Source of the DNA: Alphaproteobacteria bacterium
Lineage (GTDB): Bacteria > Pseudomonadota > Alphaproteobacteria > UBA8366 > GCA-2717185
Direction of reading: 5' to 3'
Assembly: GCA_012103325.1 (NCBI GenBank)
Contig: WLWY01000018.1
Span: 16,035 to 80,034, forward strand
Length of the DNA stretch: 64,000 nt
Shown: positions 34,027 to 42,858 of the stretch, one piece after another
Position numbering within the stretch: the first letter of the stretch is position 1
Layout: each line of letters begins with the position of its first letter
Position numbers and translations under genes: made by a program
Notes under the pieces: model-generated
What the model saw: the letters and a program-made list of their open reading frames with translations, nothing else
What the model was told of the DNA's origin: nothing
Databases searched by the model: none

Positions 34027-36131
34027 GCGGCTACCGGCTCGGCGTCGACATCGGCGGCACCTTCACGGACATCGTGCTGCTCAGCGCGGACGGTGCGCTC
34101 TACAACAAGAAGATCCTGTCGACGCCGGACGATTACAGCCGTGCGATTGAGGACGGCGTGCGGGCTCTACTCGACGCCACGGGCATCCGCGCAGGGGATA
34201 TCCACGAAGTGGCGCACGGCACGACAGTCGCAACCAACGCCATCATCGAACGCAAGGGCGTACGCGTCGCGCTGATCACCACCGAAGGCTTCCGCGACAT
34301 TCTGGAGATCGCCCGCTTCCGCGCTCCGCGCCTTTACGACGTGTCTTTCCGCAAGCCCGAAGCGCTGGTCGAACGGCGGCTGCGCTTCACCGTGCCGGAA
34401 CGCATCACGGCGGCAGGCGAAGTCGACCTGCCGCTCGACGAAGACGCGGTCGCGCGCGTCGCGGAACGGTGCGCGGCATCGGACGTGAGCGCGGTCGCGG
34501 TCTGTTTCATCAACGCCTATGTCGACGGACAGCACGAGGAAGCGGCGGCGGCGATTCTACGCGACAAGCTGCCGGGGATTCCGGTTACCGTGTCGAGCGA
34601 GCTGGTCCCGCAAATCCAGGAATACGAGCGCACCAGCACCGCGGTCGTAAACGCGTATATCCGCCCGGTCATAGAGCGCTATGCCGAGCGACTCGAAACC
34701 CGCCTTGCGGAGATCGGCATCACCGCACCCGTCAATATCATGCAATCGAATGGCGGCGTTCTGCCAGCCAAGATTGCGGCCCGCAAGCCGATCTTCGTAA
34801 TCGAAAGCGGTCCCGCCGCAGGAGTCGTCGGCGCGCAACGGCTCGGCGCGAAGCTTGGCATCGACGACTGTATCGTCTTCGATATGGGCGGTACGACGGC
34901 GAAGGCGACGATCATCGCCGACGGCACGTTCGCTATGGCGCCGGAAACCGAAGTCGGCGGCGACGCGGCGCTTGGCCACCGCATGACCCAGGGCGGCGGC
35001 TATATCGTGCAGGCACCGACGATCGATATCGCGGAAGTCGGCGCCGGTGGCGGCAGCATCGCCTGGATCGATTCCGGCGGCGGCATCCAGGTCGGCCCAC
35101 GCAGTGCCGGCGCTGACCCTGGACCGGTCTGCTACGGTCAGGGCGGCCAAGATGCCACGGTCACCGATGCCAACTTGTTGCTCGGCTATCTGAACCCCTC
35201 AGCGCTGGTCGGCGGCGAGTTGTCACTCGACCGCGGCGGCGCCGAACGCACTATCGCCGCGCTGGGCGAGGCCATCGGCCAGACGACGACGGACACGGCC
35301 TACGGCATCCACCTGATCGCCAACGCGCGCATGATGCGGGCCTTGAGTTCCGTATCCTCGGAACGCGGTCTCGATCCGGCGCACTTTCCGCTGATGGCCT
35401 TCGGTGGCAATGGCGGCGTGCATGTCTGCAACCTCGCCGAGGCGCTCGGCGCGACGACGGTTCTGGTGCCACCGGCGGCCGGCCTGTTTAGTGCGCTTGG
35501 CTTGTTATTCGCCGATACGGAGCATCAATGCATCCGCGCCTACTACCAGCCCTTCGACGCGCTCGACCTCGACGCCTGCAACGCCACCTTCTTGGCGCTC
35601 CGCGACGAGGCAGACCATTTGGTCGCGGCAGACGGCTACGCGCCGGATGCGCGCCGTCTCGCCTGTTCGGCGGAACTGAAATATGTCGGCCAGAACACGG
35701 CTCTGGCGCTACCCGTACCGGACCTGCCGCTGACGTCGGATCGGCTGGCGGCGCTGGCTGAGTCTTTTGCCGTCGCGCACGAAGCGACGTTCGGCTACCG
35801 CTCCGATCAGGAACAGGTTCAATTCGTATCGCTCAAAGCAGTCGGCCAGGGGCTTTCCGACACACCACGTCTGCCTGATCGCATAACCCTCAGTCTCGAC
35901 GCGCTGCCGACGGCGTCTACCCGCAGCGCCTATTACGGCCCCGACCATGGCTGGCTCGACACTCCGGTCCTGCCGCGTACCGCACTCGGAGGCGACCCGC
36001 AGGCGGGGCCACTGATCGTCGAGGAATATGACTGCACGACGGTCGTCCGGCCCGGTTGGCAGGCCAGTCTCGATAGCTGGAATAATATCGTGGTCGAGCG
36101 AATGCACCAAGATAGCGAACTCCAGAAATAA
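34023..36131 (+). CDS. Hydantoinase A/oxoprolinase family protein (HyuA-like)
   Basis: A 702-residue ASKHA-fold ATPase subunit. LGVDIGGTFTDIVLLSADG is the phosphate-1 loop; VAHGTTVATNAIIERKGVRVALITTEGFRD the usual second motif; FDMGGTTAKATII the phosphate-2 region; GGGSIAWIDSGG and GPRSAGADPGPVCYGQGG complete it. It couples ATP hydrolysis to opening of the cyclic amide bound by the HyuB partner. ATGA overlap with hyuB. Downstream lies the AT-rich HEPN-like gene, a compositional boundary. Confidence 0.94.
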   Translation: MSGYRLGVDIGGTFTDIVLLSADGALYNKKILSTPDDYSRAIEDGVRALLDATGIRAGDIHEVAHGTTVATNAIIERKGVRVALITTEGFRDILEIARFRAPRLYDVSFRKPEALVERRLRFTVPERITAAGEVDLPLDEDAVARVAERCAASDVSAVAVCFINAYVDGQHEEAAAAILRDKLPGIPVTVSSELVPQIQEYERTSTAVVNAYIRPVIERYAERLETRLAEIGITAPVNIMQSNGGVLPAKIAARKPIFVIESGPAAGVVGAQRLGAKLGIDDCIVFDMGGTTAKATIIADGTFAMAPETEVGGDAALGHRMTQGGGYIVQAPTIDIAEVGAGGGSIAWIDSGGGIQVGPRSAGADPGPVCYGQGGQDATVTDANLLLGYLNPSALVGGELSLDRGGAERTIAALGEAIGQTTTDTAYGIHLIANARMMRALSSVSSERGLDPAHFPLMAFGGNGGVHVCNLAEALGATTVLVPPAAGLFSALGLLFADTEHQCIRAYYQPFDALDLDACNATFLALRDEADHLVAADGYAPDARRLACSAELKYVGQNTALALPVPDLPLTSDRLAALAESFAVAHEATFGYRSDQEQVQFVSLKAVGQGLSDTPRLPDRITLSLDALPTASTRSAYYGPDHGWLDTPVLPRTALGGDPQAGPLIVEEYDCTTVVRPGWQASLDSWNNIVVERMHQDSELQK

Positions 36132-36211
36132 CGAGAGATAAGCGCCAATAAACGTTGCTACATTTAAATTACACATAAAGGGAACTTAACCAGCAAGCCT
36201 TCGAGGCAAAT

Positions 36212-37219
36212 ATGCGTAAGTCTAATTTCCAAACCTACTTATGGTTTCGTGGCCCATTTCTAGCTGAAGCGAAATTTCAGAACCTTTTTGAAATTGCATT
36301 AGGTGAATTTTGTGATTTTTGGCATAACCGTGAAATTGATATTATGGGAGGCATACGCCGAGTTGTTATAGCAAAAACAGACCCACCAAAGTACCTTCTC
36401 GATAAGGTGAAAGCCCAACGCAGTTTCAGCCCCCGCGTGCCTTCTATTTGCGTTCATCTTTCAACACCAAAACTTGAGACCGATGAAACATTTTTTATTG
36501 GCCTTAAAGACACAAATGGAAAACTATTAGATTGGGGGATCGAGTACCTCCCTGAGTTTGCAAATTGGCATATTCAAAAGGTAATCGAAGAAAGCCTTTT
36601 AGCATCAAGCCTTGCGACACCAGGTGCATTAAATGTACTGGACGGCTGTTTTACATATCGTCGGTCACATTACAGCTACTATGAAGGGTGGCGAAACGGA
36701 TTCGAGTGGAATTTAAATAGAATTTCAATTAGAAACAAAAGAATATTAAAGAACTTCGACTTAGTACCGACATTTAATTGGTTGTCGAAAACAAATGTTT
36801 GGAGTGGATCGCGAAGTGCTACAAAAATTGAAAAAGCAATCTGCGCATTTGCATATCTCGGTCGATCCGATTCGGAGGTTGAAGCATTGTTTTGGGCGAT
36901 GTTTGGCATTGAGGCTCTATTTTCGGATGGAACAAGTGGCGTAAGAGAGAAGCTAAGAAGAAGGGTTCCGGGCTTCATTTCTGGCGTAAGTGCGAAGGAT
37001 ATTTCCCGAATATACGATTATAGATCAACAATGTTTCATGGCGGAGCAAACCTCAGACTTCCAGAGTATGAAGATTTGGATTTTGAAGATCGACAAACGA
37101 TCAAACAGGAAAAGCTTGTTGATCTAGCGCGGACGATATTAATATCGTCACTACAAAAACTAGCTGCACAGAATGCCGTGGACCTTGTTTATCACGATAC
37201 TCAAGAAATTATTGAATGA
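36212..37219 (+). CDS. AT-rich HEPN-like protein, possible ribonuclease of unknown system
   Basis: Unlike the GC-rich neighbours, this 335-residue gene is visibly AT-rich (Lys, Asn, Ile, Phe codons in AT form), which points to horizontal acquisition. The C-terminal 130 residues carry EALFWAMFGIEALFSDGTSGVREKLRRR then ISRIYDYRSTMFHGG, whose R-x4-H (R-STMF-H) matches the catalytic motif of HEPN ribonucleases of the Apea-like type seen in defence and toxin systems. The N-terminal 200 residues are not recognised; no signal peptide or membrane segment is evident. No partner antitoxin or nuclease gene is adjacent: it lies alone between hyuA and a convergent acyl-CoA synthetase. HEPN and defence assignments are inferences. 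Confidence 0.72.
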   Translation: MRKSNFQTYLWFRGPFLAEAKFQNLFEIALGEFCDFWHNREIDIMGGIRRVVIAKTDPPKYLLDKVKAQRSFSPRVPSICVHLSTPKLETDETFFIGLKDTNGKLLDWGIEYLPEFANWHIQKVIEESLLASSLATPGALNVLDGCFTYRRSHYSYYEGWRNGFEWNLNRISIRNKRILKNFDLVPTFNWLSKTNVWSGSRSATKIEKAICAFAYLGRSDSEVEALFWAMFGIEALFSDGTSGVREKLRRRVPGFISGVSAKDISRIYDYRSTMFHGGANLRLPEYEDLDFEDRQTIKQEKLVDLARTILISSLQKLAAQNAVDLVYHDTQEIIE

Positions 37220-37304
37220 AAATTCTCATTAGAGGAATGTGAATCGCTACCAACTAGAATACCAACTACGGCGTGACGTTATAATTTGATCTGTTTCTAT
37301 CTTG

Positions 37305-39419
37305 CTAAGGCAATTTGAGGCATCTAGTCATCAGCACATCGACGACCATCACTTCACCCGTACCCTTACGGATCATCACAGGATTGAGGTCGCATTCGGC
37401 CACGAGATCCCCGAAGTCTTGCGCCAATTCCGACAGGCTGACGAGCAATTCCGCGAGTGGCTCGGTATCCGTTTCCGGGATCAGGTTCCGGTAACCGGCG
37501 AGGCGTTTGCCGAGGCTGGTGGCGGCGATCATATCCACTGCTTCCTCGTGAGAAAGCGGGGCCAGCCCGAGCGCGCGGTCGGCGTAGAGTTCGACCAGGG
37601 TCCCGCCGGTGCCGACGACGATCTTCGAACCGAAGGGCGGTGCTGCGACAAAGCCGGCGACCGCTTCCAGATCGCCGTCGAATTGCGTTTGAAGTTCGTA
37701 TCCGTCGATCTCGGCCTGCGGCGCTGCCTGGCGAACGTTCGCTTCGATAGTGGCGATCGCGGCCTCCAGCGCCGCCACGTCCTGCACACCGGTAACGACT
37801 CCGCCAAGTTCGGAGCGGTGGGCGATGTCGCCTGACGCAACCTTCACGACCAACGGAAACCCGACCTCCGTAGCGCGCGCTGCCGCGTCCTCGCGGTTTC
37901 GGACGAGGACCGATTTAACGGTGGGAATGCCATAGGCGTCGAGAAGCCGGACACTCTGCTGCGCCGTTAGTTGACCATCCTGGCGTCCGATCTCTGCCCG
38001 CAAGGCAGCAAGAGCTGGATCGTGCAGGTCATCTGACGCGTATCGTTTCGACCGTGCCGACTGTCCGGCATAACAGCTTCTGATGCCTACCAGCCCCTCC
38101 CGCAAGCCACGGATGATTGGAATGCCGTTGCTATCGAACGCCTTTCGGATCTCCGGATGAATGTCCTGGGAGGAGGGCGAAATGGCGACGATGGGCTTGC
38201 CGGCCTTGGCGGCACTTTGGCAGTAGGCTGCAATGACGGTCAGGTAGTAGTGCAGCGACCGTTCGTTCAGACTCGTTTGACTGTCCTGGATCAACGCCAG
38301 AATATCTGTTTCCGGGCTCGCGAGGATGGCGTCGATTCCGCCTTCATTGTTGCGGGTCTCGCGGCCAACGACGGCGCCCAGATCTATGGGGTTCTGGCCC
38401 GGCGTGCCCGGGAGAATTTCCTGCAATGTGCGCGTCGTGGCGTCGCTGAAGGTGGTGAGCGTGGTGCCGACCGACTCCGCCACATCGCAGGCGAGCGCCG
38501 TCTGACCGCCGGAGATTCCCGCTATCGCTAGCTTGCCTACGCCCGGCTGCCGCCCCCAGGCAGCGAGGCACTGCAGCGACGCGATCAGCTCGTCGTAATC
38601 GTCGGCCACGGGGATGCCGCAATCCCGGAAGAAAAGTTCGTAATTATCCGCGGCACTGGTCATCGCGCCGGTATGCGCACGCGCCGCCGCGGCGCCGGAT
38701 TGCGAGCGCCCGACATTGAGGACGGCGAGAGATTTCCCACTGATGAACAAGGCTTCGGCCGCCGACGCAAAAGCCGTCGGGTCCTTGATGTCTTCCAGGA
38801 CGATGCCGACGGTCGTGGTGCTGTCGTCTCCGGCAAACCAGTGGAGGTAGTCTGCCGCGGTGATCTGAAACTCACTGCCGACGGTAACGATCTTGGCGAA
38901 GCCAAACGGCGCGGCATTGATAACCGAAATCGCCGCCGAGCCTGACTGCGCGATCAGCGACACCGGCCCGCGGTGGAGCGATTCCGTCGGCTTGGCAGGG
39001 TAGAGGAAAATATCGTCCGTGCCGTTGATCAGCCCCATGCAGTTGGGCCCATGGATATTCATCCGCGCCGCGCGCGCCATGTTCTGAAACGCGGTCGTTT
39101 CTGCGTCCGTGAAACCCGCCGCGAAGAAAATGGCTGAGCGGACGCCCCTGGCGTCGAGCGCCGCCGCCGTCTCCATCGCCGCGCTGGCGGGTACCGACGC
39201 CACTGCCAGGTCCACATCGTCAGGCAGGTCCACGATTGACGCCACGGCCGGCAAGTCTTCGATGGTGTCCGCACTGGGATGAACGGGGATGATCGCACCC
39301 GGAAAGCCGCGGCTCGTCAGATTGCCGATAACAATATTGCCCTGCGACTGGTTGCGCGACGACGCTCCAATAACCGCCACCGTTTTAGGCCTAACCAGAG
39401 TCTCCACGTCTCTTGGCAT
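37305..39419 (-). CDS. NDP-forming acyl-CoA synthetase (acetate-CoA ligase family)
   Basis: A 704-residue fusion of alpha and beta parts of ADP-forming acyl-CoA synthetases (Pat/AcdA-like). The N-terminal Rossmann domain begins VRPKTVAVIGASSRNQSQGN; the CoA-binding and ligase domains follow; ATP-grasp features include VGFPLVVKVASGDIAHRSELGGVVTGV and the C-terminal ECDLNPVMIRKGTGEVMVVDVLM. It reversibly forms an acyl-CoA from an acid and CoA. The ATG at 39419 lies 12 bases after the amidohydrolase stop; a long upstream extension in the same frame overlaps that gene. Terminal gene of the NIPSNAP-aldolase operon. Confidence 0.9.
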   Translation of the reverse strand: MPRDVETLVRPKTVAVIGASSRNQSQGNIVIGNLTSRGFPGAIIPVHPSADTIEDLPAVASIVDLPDDVDLAVASVPASAAMETAAALDARGVRSAIFFAAGFTDAETTAFQNMARAARMNIHGPNCMGLINGTDDIFLYPAKPTESLHRGPVSLIAQSGSAAISVINAAPFGFAKIVTVGSEFQITAADYLHWFAGDDSTTTVGIVLEDIKDPTAFASAAEALFISGKSLAVLNVGRSQSGAAAARAHTGAMTSAADNYELFFRDCGIPVADDYDELIASLQCLAAWGRQPGVGKLAIAGISGGQTALACDVAESVGTTLTTFSDATTRTLQEILPGTPGQNPIDLGAVVGRETRNNEGGIDAILASPETDILALIQDSQTSLNERSLHYYLTVIAAYCQSAAKAGKPIVAISPSSQDIHPEIRKAFDSNGIPIIRGLREGLVGIRSCYAGQSARSKRYASDDLHDPALAALRAEIGRQDGQLTAQQSVRLLDAYGIPTVKSVLVRNREDAAARATEVGFPLVVKVASGDIAHRSELGGVVTGVQDVAALEAAIATIEANVRQAAPQAEIDGYELQTQFDGDLEAVAGFVAAPPFGSKIVVGTGGTLVELYADRALGLAPLSHEEAVDMIAATSLGKRLAGYRNLIPETDTEPLAELLVSLSELAQDFGDLVAECDLNPVMIRKGTGEVMVVDVLMTRCLKLP

Positions 39420-39430
39420 GGTCAACAAAC

Positions 39431-40324
39431 TCAATCGCTGAAGAAATTCACCGCATTCTGGTAGAACCACTTCTCCAGCACGGCTTCCTTCAGAGGAAGT
39501 CCTTGATACTCCGCGATCAGGTTCTCGTAACTGGTATTGAACAGGTAACGGGAGAAGCCGGTCATGATCTTGTCCTGCAGCAAGGTGTTGCCAAACTGCA
39601 GGAATGGTTCCCAGCCGGAACCGCTGGTGCCGAAATGCCGCGGGCGATGCGCGGCGGTGTCGCAATACAGGTTCGGGTGACGGCGCAACAAGGCGACCAT
39701 GTCGCCGACCCACGGCCAACCCGCCAGCCCAGCGATAATCTTCAGCTCGGGGAAATCGACCGCGATATCGTCGAGGTGCCGCGGATGGCTAATCTCATAG
39801 GGCCGGTCGTTGGCATAAGTCATCGCCGTATAGACACGGATCGGAATGTCCAGCTCGACGCACTTCGCATAAAGTGGGTAGTAGAGCCGGTCGCTGGCCG
39901 GCAAATTGTTGTAGAGCGGCGAAACCCGAAGGCCATTGGCGCCGTCCTCCTTGACCAGCCGCTCGAGTTCGCGCACGCCCCGCATAACATCCCGCGGATT
40001 CATCCAGGCGAAGAGCTTGAAACGGTTGGGGTACTCGCGGTGTATTTGGCCGATCTCGCTGTTCGGAACCCCCACCATAAGACCGAATTCGACGTTCGCC
40101 TCATCCATATCCGCGACGACCTGCGCGAGGTTCGCTTCCTTTTTCTCCCCCGCTTCCGCCGAACCGCCGCCGAAGATCTTCGCGTAATTGTCAAACCCAT
40201 AACCCTCCGGCCGGTCCAGTGATCCTGGAAATGGTGTGCCCGGCCGGCCCCGCATAAGCGTGTCGTACTCCTTCGCCAAGCCGGTTTTCGGCGCGCCGAT
40301 TTCAAGATCGATTATCTGGCCCAT
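39431..40324 (-). CDS. Amidohydrolase 2 family metal hydrolase
   Basis: A 297-residue protein of the ACMSD-like amidohydrolase group (PF04909-type). Seen: GLMVGVPNSEIGQIHREYPNRFKLFAWMNPRD, ANGLRVSPLYNNLPASDRLYYPLYAKCVELDIPIRVYTAMTYA, and GLAGWPWVGDMVALLRRHPNLYCDTAAHRPR. The usual N-terminal H-x-H is not obvious in the first residues (IDLEIGAP), so metal binding may be reduced or altered, as in some decarboxylase-like members. It is in the same operon as the acyl-CoA synthetase and the TauD gene. Could be a decarboxylase, lactonase or hydratase; the substrate is unknown. Confidence 0.86.
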   Translation of the reverse strand: MGQIIDLEIGAPKTGLAKEYDTLMRGRPGTPFPGSLDRPEGYGFDNYAKIFGGGSAEAGEKKEANLAQVVADMDEANVEFGLMVGVPNSEIGQIHREYPNRFKLFAWMNPRDVMRGVRELERLVKEDGANGLRVSPLYNNLPASDRLYYPLYAKCVELDIPIRVYTAMTYANDRPYEISHPRHLDDIAVDFPELKIIAGLAGWPWVGDMVALLRRHPNLYCDTAAHRPRHFGTSGSGWEPFLQFGNTLLQDKIMTGFSRYLFNTSYENLIAEYQGLPLKEAVLEKWFYQNAVNFFSD

Positions 40325-40407
40325 GTTGCTTTCCCCCTGTTTCTATCGTGCCGCTTCATCAAATCGGCCTGGCTCGCTAAATCGATCGTAGCAACCGAAT
40401 GGGGGTC

Positions 40408-40435
40408 AGCGCCAATTCTGCCTCTTGTTGGCGCT
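40408..40435. repeat. Inverted repeat at 3' end of small membrane gene
   Basis: Perfect 8-base arms AGCGCCAA (40408-40415) and TTGGCGCT (40428-40435) around 12 bases, touching the stop of the small membrane gene. No T-tract follows on either strand, so it is either a weak Rho-independent terminator or an mRNA-end structure. Other parts of the 40325-40434 gap show no coding signal. Confidence 0.4.
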
Positions 40436-40674
40436 TAAGCCGTTCGCATCGTTCGGACCAGCCCGTAAAGGCTGATTGCGAGCCAAAACACCTCCACCAG
40501 CGCCGCCGCGAGATTGAACTCATAAGCAAGCGATATCAGAATCAGTGCCGAGCCCAGCGCGTTCAGAATGGAAAAAAGCGGGCGGGTTGCCGCTATTCGC
40601 CCCGATTGCAGTAGCAAATACATGCCGATGATGAGCGCCACGCCGACCGCACCGACGATATCGTGGAATTCCAA
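40435..40674 (-). CDS. Small integral membrane protein (CBU_0592-like)
   Basis: A 79-residue protein with two or three hydrophobic stretches: IVGAVGVALIIGMYLLL, SILNALGSALILISLAY, and ALVEVFWLAISLYGLVR. The start is TTG 40674, which has AGGAGACAGGAA before it; the longer open frame to 40827 lies within the TauD gene. Small CBU_0592-type membrane proteins have no known function. Sits between TauD and the amidohydrolase in the same direction. Confidence 0.7.
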   Translation of the reverse strand: MEFHDIVGAVGVALIIGMYLLLQSGRIAATRPLFSILNALGSALILISLAYEFNLAAALVEVFWLAISLYGLVRTMRTA

Positions 40675-40693
40675 TTCCTGTCTCCTAGATGGG

Positions 40694-41560
40694 TTATGCG
40701 ACGGGTTCGGTTTCGCGCAGCGTCGTGCGATGCATAAGCCGCCGGTGGCGTTCCATATCGAAGGGCGTGGCGGCATGCAGGGCGCGCCGATTATCCCACA
40801 ACACGGCATCGTGCTTGCGCCAGACATGGCGGTAGACGAAGGCCGGCTGGGTCGCGTGCGCCGTCAACTCGCGAACGAACCGCAAGCCGTCTTCGCGTGA
40901 CCGGCCGCGGATACCGATCGTAATCTTGGCGCCGAAATACAGCGCGGGGCGGCCGGTCCTCGGATGCCGCCGCACCAGGGGCCAGGTCACCGACTCAGGC
41001 ATCGCTTCCTGGCGTCCGGGATCGTATTCATCCTCTTCCGCCTGATCGCGCAGATAGGCGCGCAGCCCCGCGACCGAGTGAATGGCCTCGAGCCGGCCAT
41101 ATGCCTCTTTGTCCTCGAGCGACAGCCCGTCATAAGCGCTGTACATGCAGGCGAACAGGGTATCGCCACCTTCCTCCGGGATTTCCTTGGCGTAGAGCAG
41201 CGAGGCCCGCGACGGCTCCGAGCGGTGGATATGATCGGTATGCCATTCGAGATCGTCGCTACCGGCTTTCGGCGCGAAGGTCACGGTCTTAGCGCCCGTA
41301 TTGCCTACAACGAAGATTTCAGGCTGTCCGTCCAACCGCGCATCGATGTTGGCGGTCAGTTCGAGCGGCCCCAGAGCGGCCGAAAATGTGACCTGCTGCG
41401 CCGGTGTCACGATCTGGTTCGGAAAGATCAATACGCCGTACGTTTCCAATGCGGTTTCGATCACCTCGATCGTCGCATCATCGGGCGGGGTTCGCATGTC
41501 CACACCTTCGACAGTCGCGCCCAGCGCCGCGTCGGTCGGGGTTATCGAGACAGCAGGCAC
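40694..41560 (-). CDS. TauD/TfdA family 2-oxoglutarate dioxygenase
   Basis: A 288-residue non-heme iron(II)/2-oxoglutarate oxygenase. The 2-His-1-carboxylate facial triad is visible: LEWHTDHIHRS (His-Thr-Asp), and the distal His in WDNRRALHAATPFD. RLMHRTTLRE holds the Arg that binds 2-oxoglutarate. It hydroxylates an unknown substrate, usually releasing an amine, sulfonate or acid. Translation starts at GTG 41560, 2 bases after the aldolase stop (41563), so the two are co-translated. Confidence 0.91.
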   Translation of the reverse strand: MPAVSITPTDAALGATVEGVDMRTPPDDATIEVIETALETYGVLIFPNQIVTPAQQVTFSAALGPLELTANIDARLDGQPEIFVVGNTGAKTVTFAPKAGSDDLEWHTDHIHRSEPSRASLLYAKEIPEEGGDTLFACMYSAYDGLSLEDKEAYGRLEAIHSVAGLRAYLRDQAEEDEYDPGRQEAMPESVTWPLVRRHPRTGRPALYFGAKITIGIRGRSREDGLRFVRELTAHATQPAFVYRHVWRKHDAVLWDNRRALHAATPFDMERHRRLMHRTTLRETEPVA

Positions 41561-41562
41561 GC

Positions 41563-42357
41563 CTACAACCCGCCAGCCAGCGCCTCGCGGAGAGCTTCCG
41601 TGTGGCTAGTGGCCGCCGCCTGAAGAAACTTCAGGTCCGTTTGCGTGGTCACGAATTTCACTCCTTTGCGGATGAAATCGACCTGGCGCGCCAGATCCCG
41701 CTCGCCGCCGAGACCGGGAATTTTGCCACTTGTCGCGCAGGCGGCGATGATGCGGTCGACGGCAGCGATATGTTCCGGATCACCGAACTGACCCGGCTTG
41801 CCCATGTCGATCAGCAGATCGTTGCTGCCGATATGAACGACATCGACCCCGTCCACGGCGGCAATGGCCTCGACATTCTCCAGCCCTTCCCGCGTTTCGA
41901 TCATGCAGGCAACCAAGGTCAGGTCGTTGATCCGCGCCGTGGCCTCGCCGACCGGGATCGGCTCATAATTGAAATTCGGGTAGCCGCCGCCAGCCGAACG
42001 CTTGCCGACTGGCGGGAATTTCGCATGAGCCACGCCGCGCCGCGCGTCGTCGGCTGTGTTGACATCGGGAAACACGATGCCGGTGACGCCGTTGTCGAGC
42101 AGCAGCGCCGTGTTGGGATCGTCACAGCTTCGGACCCGGACCAACGGTGCGATGCCGCAACCGAGCGCGGTATTGGCGATGTGCCCCACCGTCTCCACAT
42201 CGAACAACGCGTGCTGCATGTCGATGAACAGGAAGTCGTGCCCGGAAGATTTCGCGATCCTTGCGATATCTCCCGAGCGCGCCATCCGGACGTTCATGCC
42301 AAGCGCGACTTCGCCCGCCGCCATGCGCGCCTTAACCGGGTTTTCGTTCACTGCCAT
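41563..42357 (-). CDS. HpcH/HpaI aldolase family protein
   Basis: A 264-residue class II (metal) aldolase-fold enzyme forming or cleaving C-C bonds of 4-hydroxy-2-oxo acids. HDFLFIDMQHALFDVETVGHI is the substrate-proximal segment; GVTGIVFPDVNTADDARRGVAHAKFPPVGKRSAGGG contains the family KYPP-like region (here KFPPVGKRSAG); MIETREGLENVEAIAAVDGVDVVHIGSNDLLIDMG holds the Glu and Asp metal ligands (IET and SNDL). In this operon it could cleave a hydroxylated intermediate made by the TauD enzyme. Substrate inferred only by context. Confidence 0.9.
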   Translation of the reverse strand: MAVNENPVKARMAAGEVALGMNVRMARSGDIARIAKSSGHDFLFIDMQHALFDVETVGHIANTALGCGIAPLVRVRSCDDPNTALLLDNGVTGIVFPDVNTADDARRGVAHAKFPPVGKRSAGGGYPNFNYEPIPVGEATARINDLTLVACMIETREGLENVEAIAAVDGVDVVHIGSNDLLIDMGKPGQFGDPEHIAAVDRIIAACATSGKIPGLGGERDLARQVDFIRKGVKFVTTQTDLKFLQAAATSHTEALREALAGGL

Positions 42358-42364
42358 CGCGCTG

Positions 42365-42691
42365 CTACTTCACGGACGAGAAGCTGGTCGGTTGCAGCAT
42401 GTAGTTCACGACCGACGCGACGATCGCGCCGTCCTTCTCCGTCTCCGCGCGCTTTTCATGCCACTCCGGGTCGGCGGCGAACTTGTTCCATTTTTCTTCG
42501 CGCTCTGCCAGGGATTCCCATTCCAGCATATAGTACAAATCCTGGTTCGAATCGCCGACCAGGACTGTCCAAAAGCCAGCCTGGCGAATGCCATGCTTTT
42601 CCCAAAGCTTCAGCGTGATGGTGTCGAAGCGGTTCAAAAGTGCGGGCAGCCGGCCCGAAACGCAGTGATAAATACGCAGTTCGTGGATCAT
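42365..42691 (-). CDS. NIPSNAP-family protein
   Basis: A 108-residue ferredoxin-like dimeric alpha+beta barrel protein. IHELRIYHCVSGRLPALLNRFD and GFWTVLVGDSNQDLYYMLEWESLAEREEKWNKFAADPEW are the family core. Such proteins are often encoded in catabolic operons with no fixed role. First gene of the six-gene minus-strand unit that ends with the acyl-CoA synthetase; its promoter lies in the 167-base gap upstream (42692-42858). Confidence 0.85.
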   Translation of the reverse strand: MIHELRIYHCVSGRLPALLNRFDTITLKLWEKHGIRQAGFWTVLVGDSNQDLYYMLEWESLAEREEKWNKFAADPEWHEKRAETEKDGAIVASVVNYMLQPTSFSSVK

Positions 42692-42858
42692 GATTCATAT
42701 CCTCCCTGATTTGATCTCTTGACCTTTCTAGTCCGTCTCGACCGAAATGGGAATGCCAGGGCTGTTCAGCGTCGATACGCCGCGGGAACATTCCTTGCCG
42801 CAAGGCCCACCGATGCTATCCTACAAACCATTCCCATTCGGCGACGGAACCGATCGAA

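Noticed and set aside
37305..39719. Upstream extension of the acyl-CoA synthetase gene to 39719
   Set aside because: The added 100 residues overlap the amidohydrolase gene and are not conserved-looking; ATG 39419 gives the family N-terminus.
39431..40324. Amidohydrolase considered as the ACMSD of the kynurenine pathway
   Set aside because: It is far from the kynurenine operon, sits in a different catabolic operon, and lacks an obvious N-terminal H-x-H metal motif.
40408..40435. Inverted repeat considered a strong terminator
   Set aside because: No T-tract follows on either strand; listed only as a weak repeat.
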